7,522 nucleotides of DNA, taken from CAZYXZ01 sp964651395. Lineage in GTDB: Bacteria; Actinomycetota; Actinomycetes; BP-191. Shown here one piece after another: positions 1-4,650 of the stretch; the stretch's first letter is position 1, and every line of letters starts with the position of its first letter. The position numbers and the translations under genes are program-made. The stretch spans positions 1 through 7,522 of the forward strand of contig CAZYXZ010000102.1 in NCBI GenBank assembly GCA_964651395.1, written 5' to 3'. The notes under the pieces were generated by a model. The model had not been told where the DNA came from, did no database searches, and saw only the letters and a program-made list of their open reading frames with translations.

Positions 1-2217
1 GGCGATCCTCTTGCCGCCGGCAATCTGATCGTGCTCAGCGCGTCGGTCAGCAGCAACACGTCCGATGGCACGGCCGACATCACCACCGGCGCGGCTTCGG
101 CAACCGGCAACATCGCTACGACGGAAATCGATCAGGAGGTCGACGCGGACAGCGACGGCTTCGCGCTGATCGGCCAGTCCGCCACTAGCGCCAATGTCGG
201 TATCGCCGTCTCCAACACCGGCGTCAACCAGGCGATCGGGAACGACTCCACCAACATCGCGCTCAACGTCCCGGTGTCCGTTGTGGACACGGGCGGCGGC
301 GCGGTCGCAGTGGACGGCAACCTCGTGGTCTCCTCCAGCGCGGTCAGCACCAACGACAGCGATGGCTCGGCGACGATCGACACGGGCGACGCCAATGCAG
401 TGGGCAACGACTCCGGTTCCACCGTGACTGTCTCTCAGTCGGCGTCCGCCTCTGGCGACACGTTCGCACTGATCGACCAGTCCTTCGATGGGGCCAACGT
501 GGGGATCGCCGTCAGCAACACCGGCGTGAACCAGGCGCTCGGCAACACGTCGACGAACGCCGTTGTGAACGACCAGACGGCAGTCGTCGACACCGCCGGC
601 GGCGCCCTGACGGCAGGGAACCTCCTCGTCGTCAGCTCCGCTAACAACGCCAACACCTCCGACGGCACCGCCGACATCACCACCGGCGACGCCAACTCGG
701 TGGGCAACATCGCGACGGACACGGTCAACCAGGACGCCGACGCCTCTGGCGACGGTTTCGCCCTGATCGGCCAGTCCGCCACGGCTGCAAACGTCGGGAT
801 CGCCATCTCGAACACTGGTGTGAACCAGGCGATCGGGAACGACTCCGACAACACCGTCGACAACACGCAGCTGTCGCTCGTCGACAGCGGTGGCGCGGCG
901 GTCACGGTGGACGGCAACCTGGTTGTCACCACCACTGCTGTGTCGTCGAACGACTCCAACGGCACGGCGACGATCGACACAGGCGATGCCTCCGCAGTCG
1001 GCAACGACTCGGGCTCGACCACGACGATTGGTCAGGCGGCCACTCACTCCGGTGACGGCTTCACCCTGAGCAGCCAGACGGTCGGGGTTACCAACTTCGG
1101 TATCGGTATCTCCAACACGGGCGTGAACCAGGCGCTCGGCAACACGTCTACGAACGACGCCACCAACGACCAGACTTCTCTGGTCGACGGCGTCGCGGTT
1201 ACCGCCGACACGGTCATCCTGGTCAACTCGGCGGAGACGGCTAACAACTCCGATGGCGATGCGGATGTCACCACTGGTGACGCCGACGCCGTTGGCAACC
1301 TCGCGACCACAGCGGTCCAGCAGGATCTCGACGCCGAAGGCGACGGGCTCACGCTGGCAGCGCAGGGTGCGGACGTTGTCAACGACGGCACCGCGGTTGC
1401 CAACACGGGTGTGAACCAGGTTCTTGGTAACGGCTCTGACAACACCGCCGACAACACGCAGACCGCCGATGTCGTTCCTGACACCGACGTTCTGGTCGGC
1501 AGCAACAGCGCCGTCACCACGAACGACAGCAATGGCTCGGGCAGCGTTGACACTGGTGACGCGACCGCGCTCGGTAATCACTCTGCAACCGGCATTGGGC
1601 AGACCGCGCTCACGGGCGATGACCCGCTGAACCTGGTCAACCAGGCCGCTGCAATTGCGAACACCGGCGATGCGGACGCGACCACGGGTGACAACGATGT
1701 TGCCGGTAACACGTCGACCAACGGCGCTGCTTCGGTTCAGGTCGCTTCTGGCGGCTCGATCTCGAACAACGTCGCGACGACCAGCAACAACTCGGACGGC
1801 ACGAGCGACACCGTCACCGGTGACGCGAACGCCGTCGGCAACGAGGCCACGAACTCGATCTGCCAGGGACTCAACGCCGTTCCGGTGTGCCCTGCAGTCG
1901 TGCTTCCGCCGCCTCCGGGTTGCCCGCCGCACTGCCCGCCGGACGGCTGTCCGCCGGACTGTCCTACGGACTGTCCGCCGAACTGCCCGACGACGTGCCC
2001 ACCCACCTGTCCTCAGACGTGCGAAGACCGGGGCGACTGCCCGGTTGAGCCGCCGAAGACGTGCGTGGAGCTGGACAACTGCCCGCCGCCGGACCGGCCC
2101 GGGGGTCTCCCCCGTACCGGAACGTCGACCGGACAGCTGGCAGTGGCTGGTCTGATGTTCCTGCTCCTGGGCGCGGCTCTGCTGCGCCGCAAGGAGGAGG
2201 GTCTGATCACGGCCTAG
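1..2217 (+). CDS. LPxTG-anchored surface protein with alternating Asn/Asp/Gly-rich tandem repeats (5' end missing)
   Basis: The frame is open through the left edge. The codons before the GTG at 31 read GDPLAAGNLI and match the start of later repeats, so this GTG is an internal Val and the true start lies outside the window. The visible 738 residues are: about 6.4 repeats of roughly 90-100 residues (to about 1863), a Cys/Pro-rich spacer (1861-2100), then LPRTG (2107-2121), a hydrophobic helix (2134-2184) and a tail beginning RRK. That ending is a standard sortase signal, so the mature protein should be linked to peptidoglycan and exposed outside the cell. Repeats carry TGDAxAVGN and NTGVNQAxGN turns, which suggests a stacked beta-solenoid (inference). 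No enzymatic motif is visible. Codons before 2028 encode no Lys, Arg, Tyr, Trp or Met, and use of A/T-ending codons is visibly higher than in the next two genes. It is likely an adhesin, a sheath or a surface-coat protein; the family is not one I can name. A perfect hairpin follows the stop. Confidence 0.88.
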   Translation, partial: GDPLAAGNLIVLSASVSSNTSDGTADITTGAASATGNIATTEIDQEVDADSDGFALIGQSATSANVGIAVSNTGVNQAIGNDSTNIALNVPVSVVDTGGGAVAVDGNLVVSSSAVSTNDSDGSATIDTGDANAVGNDSGSTVTVSQSASASGDTFALIDQSFDGANVGIAVSNTGVNQALGNTSTNAVVNDQTAVVDTAGGALTAGNLLVVSSANNANTSDGTADITTGDANSVGNIATDTVNQDADASGDGFALIGQSATAANVGIAISNTGVNQAIGNDSDNTVDNTQLSLVDSGGAAVTVDGNLVVTTTAVSSNDSNGTATIDTGDASAVGNDSGSTTTIGQAATHSGDGFTLSSQTVGVTNFGIGISNTGVNQALGNTSTNDATNDQTSLVDGVAVTADTVILVNSAETANNSDGDADVTTGDADAVGNLATTAVQQDLDAEGDGLTLAAQGADVVNDGTAVANTGVNQVLGNGSDNTADNTQTADVVPDTDVLVGSNSAVTTNDSNGSGSVDTGDATALGNHSATGIGQTALTGDDPLNLVNQAAAIANTGDADATTGDNDVAGNTSTNGAASVQVASGGSISNNVATTSNNSDGTSDTVTGDANAVGNEATNSICQGLNAVPVCPAVVLPPPPGCPPHCPPDGCPPDCPTDCPPNCPTTCPPTCPQTCEDRGDCPVEPPKTCVELDNCPPPDRPGGLPRTGTSTGQLAVAGLMFLLLGAALLRRKEEGLITA
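19..1863 (+). repeat. Tandem A/B repeats in the surface protein gene
   Basis: Aligned on the GNL motif, the units are A1 19-315 (99 codons), B1 316-615 (100), A2 616-912 (99), B2 913-1206 (98), A3 1207-1485 (93), B3 1486-1749 (88) and a partial A4 from 1750. Each full unit holds two related half-turns: a first TG(D/A)AxAxGN turn and a second NTGVNQAxGN turn (214-243, 517-546, 811-840, 1114-1143, 1402-1431). A units read SDGTADITTG and then GNIAT, with GNDS after NTGVNQAI. B units read NDS(D/N)G and then IDTGDA and GNDSGS, with GNTSTN after NTGVNQAL. The alternation implies that the expanding unit was an A+B pair of about 198 codons. A3, B3 and A4 are shorter and more diverged. Confidence 0.9.
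1921..2022 (+). other. CPxx cysteine array, wall-spanning spacer of the surface protein
   Basis: Nine cysteines occur at 1921, 1933, 1948, 1960, 1972, 1984, 1996, 2008 and 2020. Each is followed by Pro (except the last) and separated by three residues (one gap has four), e.g. CPPDC, CPTDC, CPPNC. Five more Cys lie nearby (1861, 1888 and three after 2022), giving 14 in total. The repeats upstream have none. The location just before the sorting signal is where Pro-rich wall-spanning spacers normally sit. Dense regular Cys suggests disulfide cross-linking or metal binding (inference). Confidence 0.85.
2107..2214 (+). other. Sortase cell-wall sorting signal
   Basis: LPRTG is encoded at 2107-2121. 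After a short TSTGQ linker comes a hydrophobic stretch rich in Leu, Ala, Val and Gly (2137-2184), then RRK at 2185-2193 and a short acidic end. This is the canonical order of a class A-type sortase substrate: cleavage is expected between Thr and Gly, with transfer to the peptidoglycan stem. No sortase gene lies in the window. Confidence 0.93.
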
Positions 2218-2242
2218 CCGTGGTCTGACGACAGCAGTAGGC

Positions 2243-2276
2243 AGAGGGGGGCGGGTCACCACACCCGCCCCCCTCT
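2243..2276 (+). terminator. GC-rich hairpin terminator after the surface protein gene
   Basis: Bases 2243-2256 (agaggggggcgggt) pair perfectly with 2263-2276 (acccgcccccctct): a 14-bp stem with a 6-base loop (caccac), beginning 26 bases after the stop. No T-tract follows, which is common for actinobacterial terminators. It probably separates the surface protein transcript from the protease gene. The stem is symmetric, so it could in principle also act on antisense transcripts. Confidence 0.82.
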
Positions 2277-2433
2277 CGCCTGTCCGGGGGGATTGGATTA
2301 CTCTGTGACGTTCCGGGCGCCAGGCGTGCCAGTGACCGGCCCCGAGCAACGCACCAGCATGGCGTCGCCGCCACACGCGGCGGCGTCGCACCCTGTCCCC
2401 ACGGCCGACCGTCGTGTGAGTCGAGGAGAACGA
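2277..2433 (+). promoter_or_regulatory. Leader and probable promoter region of the FtsH-like gene, with an internal hairpin
   Basis: This interval lies between the terminator and the preferred GTG start. It should hold the promoter, because the hairpin upstream would block read-through. TACTCT at 2299-2304 fits a loose -10 box (TAnnnT), but no matching -35 is visible, so no promoter is assigned. Bases 2361-2371 can pair with 2377-2387 around a 5-base loop (cacac): 11 pairs, two of them G-U, ending about 46 bases before the start codon. The frame is open here back to 2293, so part of it could instead be coding if the ATG at 2359 is used. Confidence 0.4.
2423..2428 (+). promoter_or_regulatory. 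Ribosome binding site deciding the FtsH-like start
   Basis: GAGGAG lies 5 bases before the GTG at 2434. The other in-frame candidates, TTG at 2293 and ATG at 2359, have no comparable purine-rich site at proper spacing. This favours a 730-residue protein over the 777-residue or 755-residue alternatives. Confidence 0.75.
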
Positions 2434-4626
2434 GTGGCCCTGCCCCAGAGCAGCGACCAGCAGGACCCGGCCGCCGGCCCGCCGCCGGGGTCCCGCCTCG
2501 ACGCCCGTGTAGCGCACTACCTCCGCGAGAGCCGGCAGCGCTTCGCCGTCTACCGCCGGGAGCGGCGCCGGGCCAGTGCCGCCAAGCGCCGTGGCCAGGG
2601 CCGCAAGCTCACCGTCGTGCTGGTCGGCTCGCTGGTGCTGCTCTTCGCGCTGTTCGGGGGGGCACTGGCCTTCCTCGGCGCGGACCCGTCGGGCCGCCAC
2701 CTCTCCATCGACGAGGCCCGGCTGCTGTCCGAGCAGGGCCGCATCAACACCGCCACGTTCCTCGACGAGGACAACCAGATCGTCGGCAGCTACACGCGCC
2801 AGGTCAGCGCGACCCAGCGCACCGTCGGGGGCAAGCCGGTCCCGCCGCCGGTCATCCCCACCCGCGTGCCCTTCGACTCGCCGGTGCGCGACCCCGACGC
2901 GAGCGACTTCTACCACCTCGACTACCCGCAGAGCGGCACCCTGACGGCGAGCCTCGAGGGTGCCTTCCGGGGTGGCGGTGCGCGGGTCGACATCGACAAG
3001 CAGGTCACCAAGGCCCGCGTGCGCATGGTGACGACGTTCCTGCTGCCGCTGATGATCCTGGCCAACCTCTTCGCGCTGCTGTTCACCCTCGGCAAGGGCG
3101 GCAACTCCGCCATCGGCGAGGTCATGACGTTCGGCAGCATCGGCAAGGGCAAGGTCAAGAAGGGTCAGACGATCGTCAGCTTCGACGACGTCGGTGGCGC
3201 CGAGGAGGCCGTGGCCGAGCTCCGCGAGGTCCGCGACTACCTGGCCGACCCGGCGAAGTACGAGGCCCTGGGCGCCGCGCCCCCCAAGGGCGTGCTGCTC
3301 TTCGGCCCGCCGGGCTGTGGCAAGACGCTGCTCGCGAAGGCGGTCGCCGGCGAGGCCGGCGTCCCGTTCTTCTCCGTCGCGGGCGCCGAGTTCGTCGAGT
3401 CCCTGGTCGGCGTGGGTGCGGCGCGTGTCCGCGACCTGTTCCAGCGCGTGCGTGCGGCAGCCCCGGCGATCGTCTTCATCGACGAGCTCGACGCGGCCGG
3501 CCGCAAGCGCGGCGCCGGCGGTGGTGGCGGCGGCTCGGACGAGCGCGAGCAGACGCTCAACCAGCTGCTCGTGGAGATGGACGGCTTCGACGTCAGCGCC
3601 GGCATCGTCGTCATCGGTGCCACCAACCGCCCCGACATCCTGGACCCCGCGCTCATGCGCCCGGGCCGCTTCGACCGGCACATCACCATCGAGCGGCCGG
3701 AGCAGGACGGCCGCGAGCGGATCCTGCAGATCCACGCCAAGGGCAAGTCCATCTCCCCGACGGTCGACTTCGGCTGGCTGGCCGAGCGCACGCCCGGCTT
3801 CACCGGCGCCGACTTGGCCAACGTGGTCAACGAGGCGGCGCTGCTGGCCATCCGGCAGGAGAAGCCCGAGGTGGAGATCAAGGAGTTCGAGGAGGCGATC
3901 ATGCGCGTCCTCACCGGCCCGAAGCGCCGTGGCCGGCTCATGAGCGCCGCGGAGCGCACGCGCGCGGCGTACCACGAGAGCGGTCACGTGGTCGTCGCGG
4001 CCGCGGCGGGGCGGACCCAGGACGTCGAGCGGGTCTCGATCCTGACCAGGGGCCGCGCGGTCGCCACCACGACGCTGCACGGCGACGTGGACCCCAGCCT
4101 CATGTCGCAGAGCCAGCTCCGGGGCCAGCTGATCACGCTCACCGCCGGCATCGCCGCCGAGCAGCTCGTGCTCGGGGAGGGCTCCACCGGCGGCGAGCAG
4201 GACCTCGAGCAGGCCACCGACCTGGCCCGCGACATGGTCGCCCGCTACGGCATGAGCCCGGAGCTCGGCTACGTGCGGCTGCTGGCCAACGCCAGCGAGG
4301 GCTTCCTCGACAACGACATCCCGCTGGCCGACATCTCGTACGAGACCCGGGCCGTGCTGGACGCCGAGGTGCGCCGCTTCATCAAGGAGGCGCTGCGCGA
4401 CGCCACGGCGATCCTGTCCCGGCACCGGGCCACGCTCGACGGCCTGGCCGCCCGGCTGGAGGCGGAGGAGACCCTCGAGGGCGAGGAGCTCCAGGAGGTG
4501 CTCGCGCCGATCCGCAAGGAGATGGCCAGCGAGCGGATCACCGCCAACGGAAAGGCCCGCAACCGCACCGCGGCGAATGGAAGTGCCACACGCCGTACGG
4601 CCGCGAAGGCCGTCCGGCACCGTTAG
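2434..4626 (+). CDS. ftsH: FtsH-family membrane AAA+ zinc metalloprotease (divergent)
   Basis: FtsH is a membrane-bound hexamer that pulls misfolded or regulated proteins through an ATP-driven pore into a zinc protease chamber facing the cytoplasm. Seen here (730 residues from GTG 2434): a basic N-terminus (1-58), helix 1 (about 59-82), an extracytoplasmic domain (about 83-197), helix 2 (198-220), Walker A GPPGCGKT (291-298), Walker B IVFIDELD (346-353), the second region of homology from N398 with arginine fingers R412 and R415, zinc motif HESGH (H514, E515, H518) and third ligand D590. ATPase and protease residues are therefore all present. Departures from the usual family: Cys for Thr in Walker A, Leu324 where the pore loop normally has Phe, HESGH for HEAGH, an N-terminal cytoplasmic segment far longer than in E. 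coli, and a repeated basic tail. It may be a specialised paralogue rather than the housekeeping copy. It is probably co-transcribed with the next gene. Confidence 0.93.
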   Translation: MALPQSSDQQDPAAGPPPGSRLDARVAHYLRESRQRFAVYRRERRRASAAKRRGQGRKLTVVLVGSLVLLFALFGGALAFLGADPSGRHLSIDEARLLSEQGRINTATFLDEDNQIVGSYTRQVSATQRTVGGKPVPPPVIPTRVPFDSPVRDPDASDFYHLDYPQSGTLTASLEGAFRGGGARVDIDKQVTKARVRMVTTFLLPLMILANLFALLFTLGKGGNSAIGEVMTFGSIGKGKVKKGQTIVSFDDVGGAEEAVAELREVRDYLADPAKYEALGAAPPKGVLLFGPPGCGKTLLAKAVAGEAGVPFFSVAGAEFVESLVGVGAARVRDLFQRVRAAAPAIVFIDELDAAGRKRGAGGGGGGSDEREQTLNQLLVEMDGFDVSAGIVVIGATNRPDILDPALMRPGRFDRHITIERPEQDGRERILQIHAKGKSISPTVDFGWLAERTPGFTGADLANVVNEAALLAIRQEKPEVEIKEFEEAIMRVLTGPKRRGRLMSAAERTRAAYHESGHVVVAAAAGRTQDVERVSILTRGRAVATTTLHGDVDPSLMSQSQLRGQLITLTAGIAAEQLVLGEGSTGGEQDLEQATDLARDMVARYGMSPELGYVRLLANASEGFLDNDIPLADISYETRAVLDAEVRRFIKEALRDATAILSRHRATLDGLAARLEAEETLEGEELQEVLAPIRKEMASERITANGKARNRTAANGSATRRTAAKAVRHR
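4534..4623 (+). repeat. Three imperfect basic decamers at the FtsH C-terminus
   Basis: The last 30 residues split into three related 10-residue blocks: RITANGKARN (4534-4563), RTAANGSATR (4564-4593) and RTAAKAVRHR (4594-4623). The segment is strongly basic and uses codons rare elsewhere in this gene (gga, aat, agt, aca). It lies beyond the M41 peptidase domain and is likely a flexible tail. Binding to nucleic acid or acidic lipid is possible but not shown. Confidence 0.6.
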
Positions 4627-4629
4627 GAG
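4625..4629 (+). promoter_or_regulatory. Shine-Dalgarno site overlapping the FtsH stop codon
   Basis: AGGAG overlaps the last two bases of the TAG stop at 4624-4626. It is the only good site ahead of the propeller/VWA gene. It lies 6 bases from an ATC codon at 4636 but 21 bases from the GTG at 4651. The overlap implies translational coupling between the two genes. Confidence 0.6.
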
Positions 4630-4650
4630 TCTGCGATCAACCGCACGCGC

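Noticed and set aside
31..33. GTG as the start of the surface protein
   Set aside because: The frame is open to position 1 and the upstream codons match the beginning of later repeats; no ribosome site or signal peptide follows.
435..1553. Long open frames on the minus strand within the repeat gene
   Set aside because: They mirror the repeat codons in antisense, have no ribosome sites and no recognisable domains; absence of stops follows from composition.
19..1863. CRISPR array or DNA-level satellite repeat
   Set aside because: The periodicity is about 300 bases, in codon register and diverged at wobble positions, so it is protein repeat structure.
2293..2304. Promoter at TTGGAT/TACTCT
   Set aside because: The two boxes overlap rather than being 16-18 bases apart, and no -35 fits TACTCT; not enough to call a promoter.
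2293..2433. TTG 2293 or ATG 2359 as the FtsH start
   Set aside because: TTG has no spaced ribosome site and the ATG has none nearby, while GTG 2434 has GAGGAG at 5 bases. ATG 2359 remains possible but less likely.
3194..3959. Long overlapping open frames on both strands inside the FtsH gene
   Set aside because: They are Arg/Ser/Pro-rich out-of-frame translations typical of GC-rich DNA, opposite or overlapping a clear FtsH reading frame.
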